Source: Desmodus rotundus (taxonomy: Eukaryota; Chordata; Mammalia; Chiroptera; Phyllostomidae). From it: 64,000 nt of DNA. The stretch is taken from positions 86,754,797-86,818,796 of the forward strand of contig NC_071392.1 in the NCBI RefSeq assembly GCF_022682495.2, in the 5' to 3' direction. Shown piece by piece: positions 1-10,239 of the stretch. The notes under the pieces are model-generated. The model made no database searches, was not told where the DNA came from, and saw only the letters and a list, made by a program, of their open reading frames with translations. How positions within the stretch are numbered: the stretch's first letter is position 1; every line of letters begins with the position of its first letter. The position numbers and the translations under genes are program-made.

Positions 1-284
1 TGTCAGATGGATTTGAAATAAACTCATTCTACTTGTTCGAAGAGATAACAGTTCTCTGAACAAGTGCCTTTCCAGGACTGTCTTCTTTCTAGTGCACTAT
101 TTTATAAGGACTTAAAATAGTGCAAAATTACATCTTTTAATGAAAAATTTCGAATACTTTTCTCTAAAATATTCTAGAGTTTGAAGGTTTCTTTTGTTTT
201 TTTTATCAATTTTTTGATTAAACAAATGAGCAAACAAAAACCTCAGGTAGCTCAGTGATTTTTCTAACAACATCTTAACTACAT
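1..284. other. Unassigned AT-rich DNA
   Basis: I see no repeat family, RNA gene or open frame of note here. It may be single-copy flank of the L2 fragment that follows. Confidence 0.4.
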
Positions 285-580
285 CTTAACAACCTTCAGC
301 CTGGCTTTTAAGGTTCCCCCAAAGTCTGGCTCAGGCCTGCCTTTCCAGCTGTACCTCCTACCTAAAACCTATCATTAAGCCAACAAGGTCACCTTTCAAT
401 TTTTTTGGTGCCCTACATTTTCCCTATTCCATTAATTTCTCAGACTGTTCTCAGTAGCTAAAATGCCCACTCCCTAGACCCATGGCCTCTATCCATTAAA
501 ACTGTATTTATCCTTTAAGACCCAGATGCCAGTCCCTACTCTCCCTAGCCAGCAATGATTGCTGTGAAATCCAAACTTCT
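285..580 (+). repeat. LINE L2 fragment, sense
   Basis: The stretch begins with a diverged form of the L2 phrase 'ttaaggccctccacaatctg' and continues through CTTTCCAGCTGTACCTCC. It ends with a remnant of the 'tcctttaagacccag' block. These blocks occur in this order in the L2 3' region. The copy is heavily diverged and has no open frame. Boundaries are approximate and the subfamily was not determined. Confidence 0.65.
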
Positions 581-1189
581 CATTGAAAATCCCAGGGCCT
601 CTGCATATATTTGGATGGGCTTACCTGCCCTGGGTATCTCTAAATGGCTGTTGTCTGGTGTTGGCTTGATGTTTGCAAAGAGCACGTGAGAACCTGATGT
701 CCTTCCGGGTTGTGTCCCAAGAATGGTGATTTCCTGTTACTATAGATATGCTAAATCAGTATTTCACCATTGTGGATGAATTTTCTTTGAGAAAGATTTT
801 CCTGGAGTTAAATATAATTAAATAACTTAATCACTTTTCCATATAGCAGGGGTGAGCCATTTCAAAAAAATTCCTATTCTATTTTTATTTTAATGAAACT
901 ATTTAAATTAAATACAATTTTATGCATAAATTTTACAACAAAGATTAAATTCATCCATTAGTCCAACAGTAGAGATTAAAATTGCCACTTCTATTAGTTT
1001 TCTTTTGTGTCTGTTATTTCCCATGTGCCAAAACTATTCACTTTTCTTGAGCCAAACTTTGCAGAACTATTGTTTTAACAAATTTTTGATACTTCAAGAT
1101 TTTGTTGTCACTAGTAAATAATAAATCCATAACTTTAGTTTATTGCTTTTTTAGTGATTATTAGCGCAACAATTCATTAGGAATTGGAT
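581..1189. other. Unassigned AT-rich DNA
   Basis: AT-rich sequence without a repeat signature that I can name. There is no sizeable open frame, and the L1 block begins at its right edge. Confidence 0.35.
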
Positions 1190-1434
1190 ACAAGATCATA
1201 TATAATGATTGATACAAAGAACAAAGAGAATTAGTAGGTCAAAGTTATAGAACATGAGGCACTATGAGGACTAAATTCCTGAGTCAAACTATTCTGCTTT
1301 GCATGAGACCTGAAACAGCAAAACCCCTAGGGAAAAATATAAGGAGTTAGCTCCCTGACATTAATCTTAGAAAGAATTTTTTAGGGGACTTGACACCAAA
1401 AGCAAATGCAACAAAAGTAAAAATAAACAGGTGG
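1190..1434 (+). mobile_element. L1 ORF2 3' part, left half of a split element
   Basis: The segment resembles decayed L1 ORF2 just upstream of the C-terminus: a GAGACCTGAAAC-type block, then CTCCCTGACATTAATCTTAG, then ACACCAAAAGCAAATGCAAC, then AAAATAAACAGGTGG. The next expected L1 block (GGACTACATCAAACT) does not follow. It reappears at 1921, so this is the left half of an L1 interrupted by the LTR at 1435-1917. Stops occur in every frame. A diverged inverted copy of roughly 1204-1380 lies at 4742-4935. Confidence 0.8.
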
Positions 1435-1744
1435 TGATGGGGGAACTCAACAGTTGGAAAATTTTTAGTTTTAAGTTATAGTTAATAAGCTTAGAAATTA
1501 ATGCATGCAGAAAGCTGTTGTTCTAGCTGGGATGACCAGGCCCACCCTGCCTTCAGGAGACCCATGGGATTCAGATGGTACCTGGGCCGCTGTGCTCCAG
1601 GGAGAGACGGCCACTTGTCAGGATGTAGATAAAGAATCACTGATCAGCAGGTGAAAGGATGCTAGGAAAATGGCTGGACTGCAGCTTTTATCTGATTACT
1701 TTTTCCCTGAATTCCAAGTCCCTTACCTACACGTTTCTTCTCCT

Positions 1745-1752
1745 TATAAAAA
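1745..1752 (+). promoter_or_regulatory. TATA box of the solo LTR
   Basis: TATAAAAA lies about 77 bp before the AATAAA signal of the same LTR, a typical U3 promoter position. Present activity is unknown. Confidence 0.5.
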
Positions 1753-1828
1753 GAGTTGGTGTGAGATGAGATGCAAGATGGTCCTTTAGGGTAACAACCT
1801 GCCATCTTCTCAGATCACCAGCCATCTG

Positions 1829-1834
1829 AATAAA
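1829..1834 (+). terminator. Polyadenylation signal of the solo LTR
   Basis: AATAAA lies in the expected R region, followed by about 83 bp to the LTR end. It fits the orientation given by the TATA box. Confidence 0.5.
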
Positions 1835-1917
1835 GTGACCATGAAGATTCAATCCTTGTCACTGCTCGTGGGTTCTGGTAGGGACAGGCAGCACGAATGC
1901 CAACATTTCCAGTTTCA

Positions 1918-3110
1918 GCGGGACTACATCAAACTGAGAAGCTTTTGTATAGCAAAGGGAAACCATCAACAAAATGAAAAGGCAATGAGAGAATGAGAGA
2001 AAATCCTTGCAAATCATGTATCTGATAAGGAGGTAATTTCCAAAATACATTGAAAAGCTCTTACAACTCAACAGCAAACAATAATACCACCCCTTCAAAA
2101 AAAACCCCAACAATCTGATTGTAAAAAATGCAGAGTATATAAGTAGACATTTTCCCAAGCACACATAAGGGCCAACAGGTACCTGAAAAGGTGCTCAACA
2201 TCACTACCCATCAGGGGATGCGAACCAGAGCCACAGCCTCACACATGCTAGAATGATCATTATCAAAGAGACGAGAGACAACAAGTGCTGGTGAGGATGT
2301 GGAGGAAAAAGAGCCCTTGTGCCCTGTTGGTGTGCATGTAAACTGGGGCGGCCGCTGAGGAAATAGTATAAATGTCCTTCAGAAAGTTAAAAACAGAACT
2401 ACCATATGATCCAGCAATTCCACTTCTGGGTATTTATCTGAAGGGAACAATATCACTAATTGAAAAGATAGGGGCACCTCCATATTTACTGCAGTGTTAT
2501 TTACAAAAGCAAAACCATGAAAACAACCTGAATGTCCATTAACGGATGAATGAAAAAAGAAAATGCTTACGTAGTGGCATATTACCCAGACACGAAAAAA
2601 AAGGAAACCCTGTCATTTTCAAAAGCATGAGGGACCTTGGGGGCATTAATTCACTAAGTGAAATAAATTGGACAGAGGAAGACAAATACTGTGTGATTTA
2701 GTCTAATGTGAAATCCAAAAAATAAACCCCAAACAACCCCATGGACTCACAGATACAGAGAACAGATTGCTTGTTTCCAGAGATGGGGAGAGGGTGTGGA
2801 GATGGGGGAAGGTGGGCGGAAGGTCCGGCTTTCTGCTGTAAGCGAAATAAACCCTGGGGATATAATGTACAACGTGGTGACTGCAGTTAACAGTACAGTG
2901 TTATGTATTTGCAAGTTGCTAAGAGAATAGACAGTAAAAGTTTTCATCACAAGAAGAAAAATTTGTAAGTGTGTGTGGTGGTGGGTATTAACTAAATTTA
3001 TTGTGGTGATCACTCCTTAATATATACATAATTTAAATCATTATGTTGTATATCTAAAACTAATTAAATGCCAGGTGTCAATTATGTCTCAATTTAAAAA
3101 AAAAATCTGT
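1918..3110 (+). mobile_element. L1 ORF2 C-terminus plus 3' UTR, right half of a split element
   Basis: It continues the L1 interrupted by the LTR. In order it contains GGACTACATCAAACTGAGAAG, AACCATCAACAAAATGAAAAG, CATATGATCCAGCAATTCCA, CTTCTGGGTATTTATC and AATGTCCATTAACGGATGAA, all ORF2 C-terminal landmarks. A 3' UTR follows with CAGATACAGAGAACAGATTG and an end near AATTATGTCTCAATTT plus an A-rich tail at about 3098. Numerous stops and frameshifts make it inactive. It resembles the L1MA/L1MB age group. Short open frames on the minus strand here are by-products. Confidence 0.9.
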
Positions 3111-3597
3111 TTGGTGAATAAATGAGTAAGTAATTAGATGAATATCGTATAGTAATTACCAACCAATGAAAAGATGCTCTGTCCTGGAGTAGTGCTTCCT
3201 GCAGTTACGGGATGCATTGAGTTCCGGTGCAGACCATTAGTCTCAGGCTCTCCCTGTTTCTCAGCCTGGCCCCTGCTGAGCCCACACCACCAGCTTTGGT
3301 CACCTTGTTTTTCCTTCAAACTTTGTTGCCTATCTTGTCAGTTCTAATGCTCCTTATATATTGTTTACTTTATTTCACTTAGTTTTCTCTTTCAACCCTA
3401 TTCTTCTCTCTCACCCTCTAGTTTTCTATCCCAAATAGGCATATTCATTCTGTTTTTTAAAAGTTACATGTTCTTGGAAATGCATGCATCTTTGTAACAC
3501 TCATACTCTAATTTGGGGTTGTATGTGCTTTTAAATGACAATCAGGCATTTGGCTGAAATTTGCTTCCTGTTTTTCATTGACAGAGAATATCAATAC
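3111..3597. other. Unassigned sequence
   Basis: Mixed-composition DNA with a short GC-richer patch around 3180-3330. I recognise no repeat or exon. Confidence 0.35.
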
Positions 3598-3745
3598 CAT
3601 GTTATGGGTTAAGGATATGATTTTTAGAGGTAGGTGGCCTCTAAATATTTTCTTGATCGCTTATTAGTTATTTGGTCTTGGACAAGTCATCTAATCTGTC
3701 TGTGCTTTCATTTGCTCACATGTAACCCTGGAAAGGGGATTTTGA
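3598..3745 (+). repeat. MIR SINE fragment, sense
   Basis: The MIR layout is visible: TGTTATGGGTTAAGGATATG, then TTAGTTATTTGGTCTTGGAC with AAGTCATCTAATCTGTCTGT, then TTTCATTTGCTCACATGTAA. This matches the tRNA-derived head and core of MIR. Divergence is high, as expected for a mammal-wide SINE. Confidence 0.75.
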
Positions 3746-4739
3746 AACAAAAACTGCAGCACTATAAGCATGAGGATTTTTAAAAGTATCCACTCTTTTA
3801 GGTGAGCAATCGCTAAAATTTATAGCCAGCTTCTCTGATCTGTCTCCTTGTGCCCGGCCTCATGGCCTGCACTTTCTCTCCTCGGGCATCTAAGAAACCT
3901 CTCGTTCTTTGCAGTTTCACTGAGAGTCAGCCCTGGGTCCAGGTCCAGTTTCCCCACTGGGCCCTTAAGGAAGCAGGTTATTTTGTTTGCTCTGTAGCCA
4001 CAAGTTTCGCTGCATCTAGCTTCCACGACTCTTGAAATGGTTTTCTGGTTCATGTCAGAACCTCAGGTGAACTTCAGCTGTTGGATTGGGACGCTTATCT
4101 TGGGGAAGAAGCTAACAATGAAAGCTTTAGGAGACTCAGAGGATTTTGCCTCCACTGGCTTCTTGGACATGGATCTGGGCTGGCAACAATGACTAGTAAA
4201 CAGCATAGAAAGTTTGGTTGGTTATAACCAAGAGAATAAAGTCACTTCTCTGGGCCTGAGGTCCTTTCAGTAAAGAATGACCTGAGGCAGAGTTGCCAAG
4301 GGAATGATTGTTATTGCCCCAGAAAAGCTACCACACTGAACTACAGGAAAATAAGAATCCTTAGAAAGCCAGAATTCTGATGTCGTCTCAGATTTTTCTT
4401 TTCTTTTCTTGCTTCTTTGACTGTGATTTCACTGATCCCAGCTGGGCACATCCAGCCCTCTGAGGTTCTCAACACCTATTTGCGACCACACTCTAGTCTG
4501 TTGCCTCTTCTCACTTGATTGACATCTAGTCGGGACCCCACTGGCCCCTGTCTGTTCTTTGTCCTGCTCTTGCTCATGTAACAGCTCTGTCCTAAAGCTG
4601 GTAGTGACTCTGATGCTGAGCTTACCACCTTCTGAACCCAAGCAGAACCTTCTAGCCAGGGCATCTCTCTCTATCTCGTTCATGCTTTAACTGTGCTCTG
4701 CCCACTTTCCTTCCAGGTCAGACATACTTGTATACATCA
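3746..4739. other. Unassigned sequence, possible MIR remnant
   Basis: Mostly unassigned. Around 4130-4290 there is a weak MIR-like series (TCACTTCTCTGGGCCTGAGG followed by an AAGAATGAC-like end). Open frames of 61-84 codons on both strands look like chance readings. Confidence 0.3.
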
Positions 4740-4741
4740 AT

Positions 4742-4935
4742 AAAAAAAAAATCATTGCTAAGATCACTGTCAGGGCGTTACCCCCTCATGTTCTCTTTTA
4801 GTGGTTTCACCGTGTCAGGTCTTATGCACAGCAGAACATTTTGACTCCGAAATTTAGTCCCCACAGTGCCTCATGTCTACAGTGTTGACCTACTAATTCT
4901 CTTTGGTCTTTGTGTCAAGTATTAAATGTCAATCT
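4742..4935 (-). mobile_element. L1 ORF2 fragment, antisense
   Basis: Read on the minus strand, it matches the plus-strand L1 segment at about 1204-1380 block by block. Both share AGAGAATTAGTAGGTCAA, an ATGAGGCACT block, a GGACTAAAT block and a TAAGACCTGACAC-type block. The pair is therefore two copies of one L1-related segment in opposite orientation, 3.4 kb apart. Its minus-strand right end falls at the A-run 4741-4750. Confidence 0.7.
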
Positions 4936-6119
4936 TGTATTTGATTCATAAAGAATCTTTCTTCACACTAATAATCACTACAGAACAGAAGTGATAACTG
5001 AAGTCCAGGGCTGGACGACAAAGACGATGTGACGTAGCGCAGGGGGAAGCTGACGATCTCGGTCCGAGTGGATCACAAACCACAAGTCCTGCTGGCATAA
5101 AACTAAATTATTTCTCTTCACTAAGCCTAGGTCTCCCCCATGAATTTCTAAAAACTTCCTCAAGTAAATCTTTATATTTATTCATCGCACTCTCTACAAA
5201 TAAAAGATAATTTACTGTTTTTCAGTAAGTCTAACCTACTCATAAGAACTGCTCCTAGTAATTAAAAATTTATTGCAAAACCGCTCAAAGAAAAATAAAT
5301 TGAATTTTCCCCCATCCTCTCTTCAGACATGGATTGGGGGCACAGAGTGCGTTCAAGGCAAGCTGAGCCTTTCGAGTCAGAGATTTTTAGTGCTATCACT
5401 CATCAAGCTTTATTAGGCTTCTGATCAATTTCTAATTAAAGAACACATGAATTCTCATATGACAAGGGAAGAAGGTGATTTCTAAGTGGGGTACTGAACG
5501 TCTGATCTCTGGAGTTCCCAATTCATCAAAGCAGATCAAAACACTCACTGGCAATTTTAATCTCAATTTGTTTTGCAGGATTACTCTGTTTTGGGTATGA
5601 GAAATCCTGAACGTTCTTCCTGAGTTTATATTCTGTTGCTTCAGCTCATTTTGGGAAAAGAAATATGCTTCAGATCGTTTGGTGAAAAGATAACTAATGT
5701 TAATTTCATTTCAGACTCTATAAATACAACTTTATATTATTCATTTGAGATAGATTTATTATCTTCAGTTTTTTCCTCTTGTATACCATTATAATTGATT
5801 TCATATTTCTCAGATAAACCAGTAAAAAATAAATCACTTTGATACAGTGTAATTCTACAGGAAAAGGAACTATTTGTTTGTCAAATACTAAAGGAAAATT
5901 TGTTTATTCAAATTCAGTTGGAAGGAGAGGAAGGAGGATGATTATGGAATACTAATAATAAGACCAAGTTCATGTCGATGACCAACGAATGGAAATGCCA
6001 TTTACCAGATGACAGGTCTTTCCACTTTATAAAACTAAGTCTGTTTCTCAAACCAGACTTTCATAAACAAACTCCGGATTTGTTTTCTGTTTTCCTTCTA
6101 ATTATATTTATACTTGATC
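4936..6119. other. Unassigned AT-rich DNA
   Basis: No repeat family recognised. The 4980-5100 part is richer in CpG than its surroundings. No convincing exon was seen. Confidence 0.35.
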
Positions 6120-6250
6120 TTTCATAGAACTACCAAGCTGGAGGCAATCTTAAAAATAATTCAGCTAAATTCTCATTTTATAAGTGAGGAAACTGAAGAA
6201 AACAACAGACATCATCTTAGTGTCCTCTGTTACTCTGTCACCTTCGTTAG
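6120..6250 (-). repeat. MIR SINE fragment, antisense
   Basis: TCTCATTTTATAAGTGAGGA followed by AACTGAAG is the reverse complement of the MIR core TCAGTTTCCTCA...AAAATG. The flanks are too diverged to set exact ends. Confidence 0.6.
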
Positions 6251-6719
6251 TAGTTCTTGCCTAGTTCAAATGATACGAATGCTATAGGACAGCATTTGTG
6301 AATGCTTTTCCCTGTGTGAGTAAGAGGGAGACCAGGGAAAAAACAGCTGCCAGTAAACCGCTACTCTTTTCCCGTGAAGATTTTGTGAGCCTGGTGATCC
6401 AGCCCTCGAGGCAGGATGAGAACGACCTACCCCGCCATTACTAGAGTCCTCTCTCCTTGAATAAGATCATCAAAACGAGCAGGTGGTCAGCTGACTCCCA
6501 CTCCAGTCTTTCTTTTTTATTACTGCATGTTATCTCCTTTGCGACACATATTTGAATTCACCCGTTCCACTAATTGTTCAAGAAAAGCAACAGAAAGTGT
6601 TGTGACGTATAGGCTGACGATATGGCACCCACATCACTGAAGGGCGCATGCCTTTTCAAGAAGTTACCTGACGAGGGATTTAGCACGTGGAGATGAGTTA
6701 AGATGAGGGCTGAGTTCAG
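6251..6719. other. Unassigned sequence
   Basis: Nothing recognisable apart from ordinary mammalian intergenic composition. Confidence 0.35.
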
Positions 6720-6845
6720 CGGGTAGAGCTATGTAGTAGAAAGGCACCTGCCTAGAAGTCCAGCCTGAGAGCTAATTCTAGGTTTGCCACTAGTTATAGC
6801 TGCAAGCACATTTACAAACTCTTTGTAAGTTGTGACCTAGCAACT
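6720..6845 (+). repeat. MIR SINE fragment, sense
   Basis: GGGTAGAGCTATGTAGTAGA resembles the MIR head. It is followed by CTAATTCTAGGTTTGCCACT and AGTTATAGCTGCAAGCA, which match the MIR 'gctctgccacttactagctg' block in order. Confidence 0.65.
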
Positions 6846-6969
6846 TAATTCCTGGTCAACACACCGAGAAATGAGCATGTCCATCCGAAGACACATACAG
6901 ACTACCAACAGCAGCCGTGCTCGCGCACAGAAAGGACAGTACACTGAGTGCTTCCACTGATGCAAGAGT

Positions 6970-7216
6970 TACCGTATTTTTCGGACTATATGACTCACCG
7001 GACCATAAGACGCACCTAGCTTTTAGAAGAGGAAAATAGGAAAAAAAAATTTTGAAGCAAAAAATGTGGTCCTGCTCCTGCCTCCTGTGACCCCCCCTCC
7101 ACTGCCACCAGCCACCCCCCACAGCAAGTGAGGTAAGTTACATTTGGACTATAAGATGCACCCCCACTTTCCTCCCAAACTGGGGGGGTGCATCTTATAG
7201 TCTGAAAAATATGGTA
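6970..7216. mobile_element. Non-autonomous DNA transposon (MITE) with long terminal inverted repeats
   Basis: The left end TACCGTATTTTTCGGACTAT and the reverse complement of the right end (TACCATATTTTTCAGACTAT) form inverted repeats of about 30 bp with few mismatches. The ends sit on TA (6970-6971 and 7215-7216), as expected for a TA-targeting superfamily such as Tc1/mariner. The right third is itself a hairpin: GGACTATAAGATGCACCCCC (7146 onward) pairs with GGGGGTGCATCTTATAGTCT (7183 onward). There is no transposase frame. The superfamily is inferred from the TA flanks only. Confidence 0.75.
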
Positions 7217-9287
7217 AAAGCAAGTGGAACTGATCTGTGGGGTCATATATGAAAATACTGGTTATTTGGGGTTGTTTGGGCTATTTACGAGGGCTAGGAG
7301 AAAACTCTGGAAATGCTCAGTAAGTCGACTGGAACACAGGCATAATCACATACAAAATTCACTTAGGATGGGGGCGCTTTATCTTCAGTCATAGCTGGAT
7401 TTTAAAGTAAGAGAAGAGTAGAAATGAGCAATAATCTTTTAAAAGGAAAAGAAAGAAAAGAGAGAGAAAAATGCTGTTGGGAGAAAATAAGCCATCTGTG
7501 CACAGACTTCTGCCTGGGGACCGCCACCCGGAACTCTGGGTTTCGCAATCTCTGTAACCCTCTGCAGCCATAACTGTTAACAATTGTTTGAATAAGAAAA
7601 AAATTCAGGCGAAAATTTAGGAATGGCAAAGTAAAGTTAACACCGACTTTTACAGCCCACCGTTATGACTGTCAATGGACCCATTAACGAGAAAATGATG
7701 GCAACTATAAACACTCTGAATTGCTGGGCCAAGTCCCCACTTCCCCTGCCCAAGAGCGAGGCTCCGGTGCATCATCGTAACACTGACTGTAAATCAGAAA
7801 CCTCACTTCGCTCCCTCTGTCTGCAGAGACCAACGTGTGAAGAGGGTGTGCCTGGGATGGATTTCACAATTCAGATTCAGTTGCACCACATCTTACCTCT
7901 CCAAGCAAAGATAAAAAGTCTCCTTTGCTGTTACAAACAGAACAATAGGCTTTGTTGACAGATTAGCGCTAGGGAACCACTGTAACCAGAGTGATTCAAG
8001 TTAAACTCTGTTTCGAACCTCTAAACAATTGAGGGACAAGGGAAATCAGCAGCTGCTTCACTGGAATATTCGGTGGGAGGGGAGGAGTTGTCATCTCCAC
8101 ACAGATTCAAATCGAGACTGAAATCCGTCAGGTCATGACATACAAGACAGGATTGAGTCGTTTGCCATGACACAATGATTCTTTCAATTGTGTAAACACA
8201 GCACCTTCAAATTAAGATAAAACTCTTTGTATAAAAGAAGTAACTTACATGTAGTGAATTAGTGAAAATATATCAAGGATTTAACTCCTACCCTTTGTTA
8301 ATTCTAAAACCCTATTTCCACTTCATAGATGGCTAACGTGACCCTTGGGGAGTATAAACACCTAGCTCTTGCGGGGACACGTGGGATCGCCTTGGGTGTG
8401 TTTGACTCTCAACTCCAACTTTCTTCTATTGCATCCTTCCACAGTCCCTTTAAAGCAAGGGTCATGCCGCTTGCTCTGTTTGGAAGGTCACCTGCAACTG
8501 TAGCTAATCGCTAGGCACTGACATAAACACTAGGTCACACATTGAGTTTCGATTCATGTCTTGTGAATCTGTTGTTCTATTTCTGCCCTCATTCTTCTGT
8601 TGGTAGAAATCTGACCTCAGTCAGTTACTTCACGAAGTCTGTACGTCTTGGGAGGTTGATGAGTGTGATGACGGGGGCGTACCTGATTGGCTGGCTTTGG
8701 TCTGCTCTCATGGCCCCGCATCGGGGGTAGCTATGACATCCAGGGCTCAGGACATCCTTGGGTGGGACTCGATGTCTACAATTTCTTGATCCTCTCTTGC
8801 TTTTCTGTATATTAGGGCAAGGGAAAGCTGGAGGCATTTTTCTCTAACAATGTAACACTTCAGGGGAGCATGTATTTGTCAGAATGGGGGTTCTGAGAAC
8901 AGGGGAGTGACTGGAGACCTCGCTCTTTTTTGAGCCCTCCTCTCTTGCATATTTAGACTTGGTCTGGGTGTCCTGTTCCTTTTCCCTCCTCATCCTCAGT
9001 ACGGAAACTGTAAAGTCTGAGGAAGGAGGGTGGGTGAAGGTAAAAGGAAGGAAAATATTATCGCTATTCACTAACACATTTTTTTCCAATTAATTTTCAT
9101 ATTATGTGGAGACCCCTTTGTCCCTAGAGGCAGTGAGTGCCCAGTTAGGGTTGTGGAAACTCTGGTGGGGGTGGGTATTTTATACACTGTGAGATGTTAG
9201 AGATACTACCCCTCTATGCCAAGCATATGTTCAACACTCAGCAAATATTTATTTAAATGAAATACTATAAAAGATGCTATATATTTA
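7217..9287. other. Mostly unassigned sequence
   Basis: About 2 kb with no repeat I can name. Open frames of 60-97 codons (for example 7665-7958 on the plus strand) show no recognisable domain. The part 8320-8800 has a more complex, less repeat-like composition than its flanks. It could be a conserved non-coding block, which only alignment can tell. Confidence 0.35.
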
Positions 9288-9466
9288 CCAGAGATTTCCA
9301 AACCTGAATGAGCATCAAAATCACATGGGAAACTTCTTAAAAATTCAGATTTCCAGACCTCGTACCTGGAGCATTAAATTGAATAGGCTTGAGGAGGGAT
9401 TGAGAAATGTTGAAAAGCATACTTCTCAGATGACTGGACAAGTTTGAGGTCTACTGGTTTAGCTGA
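9288..9466 (+). mobile_element. MER5-type hAT MITE fragment
   Basis: The order of blocks matches the MER5A consensus as I remember it: AGAGATTTCCAAACCTGAAT, GAGCATCAAAATCACATGGG, AACTTCTTAAAAATTCAGAT, then CAGACCTCG, and near the end GGTCTACTGGTTT. MER5A is a short Charlie-related hAT derivative. Ends are eroded and the 8-bp target duplication was not recognised. Confidence 0.75.
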
Positions 9467-10084
9467 CCTGATTACTCAGGTTTATCCAAGCAGTGTCCTC
9501 AGGGAATGAGACATTAATAGACACATTTCCATAGGAGAAAAAGTGGGAATTTGAAACTTAGTAGAACATGCATGAAATAAATAACATAAAAATTCTTTTG
9601 TACAAAATTTCATTTGTCTCAGTACTAAGTAATGGAATCAGGGGACCAGAAACCCCATTTCTTTTGGGACACATTGTCTTCTTGATTTTTAATCCTCTCC
9701 TCACATCGAAATTTGACACAACTGACTTTAGTAATTAAAGTAACTCACGTACATGGGCTAATTTCCAAGTCACTTGAACTTTAGCACGTTTAAACTCTAA
9801 CATTAAAGTGAGAAGTCTGGGTCTAGTACAAGGCCACCACAAGCTGGAGAGGAAAGGCAGTCTGAGGCACATGCTTAGGGCTGGAGCAGCCTTCTTGCTT
9901 CAAAAATCAGACTGTACCTGAGACTGGCTTTCAGATGAAATCTATGTCAGGAGTTTTACTTTTTATGCGGTGGTGGAGGAGGGGGAGGAGGAGGAGGATG
10001 GAGGAAAGGGGATAAAGATAGTAAAAGCCTAGAATTACCTTGTTTCTTCCCTTTATGTCAGTGAATTGTAATTCCAATCATTAA
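9467..10084. other. Unassigned DNA with a GGA-rich tract
   Basis: The notable item is the purine tract at 9968-10018. The rest is unassigned. Confidence 0.4.
9968..10018 (+). repeat. (GGA)n-type purine tract
   Basis: The run is dominated by GGA/GAGG units (GGTGGTGGAGGAGGGGGAGG and onward). It is an ordinary simple repeat. Confidence 0.85.
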
Positions 10085-10239
10085 TTCACTTATCCAAATA
10101 CTAATTGCTAGTATTTACAAACCAAAAGATCAGTCAGCTATGGGCTTGGGAAAACTCACAGGCTAGTGAAGGAGACAGATACATAAACACAAATTTCAGT
10201 AAAACATAAGTAAAAACATAAGCTAAAGATCTGAACAGA
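10085..10239 (-). repeat. LINE L2 3' region, antisense, left half
   Basis: Read on the minus strand this is the L2 3' end. On the plus strand it shows CATTAATTCACTTATCCAAA, CTCACAGGCTAGTGAAGGAG and ACAGATACATAAACAC, the reverse complement of the L2 'stop-proximal' series. The copy resumes at 11014 after the L1 insertion. Confidence 0.65.

Larger units (their letters stand above)
1435..1917 (+). mobile_element. Solo LTR (483 bp) inserted in L1
   Basis: The block separates two L1 pieces that are adjacent in intact L1. It starts TGATGGGGGAAC and ends AGTTTCA, so it has the TG...CA ends of a retroviral LTR. It is flanked by GTGG (1431-1434) and GCGG (1918-1921), a 4-bp duplication with one mismatch, as made by class I (gamma-type) endogenous retroviruses. 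Inside are a TATA box (TATAAAAA, 1745-1752) and an AATAAA signal (1829-1834), in the expected U3-to-R order on the plus strand. No second LTR or internal region is present, so it is read as the recombination remnant of a provirus. The family is not identified. Confidence 0.75.
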
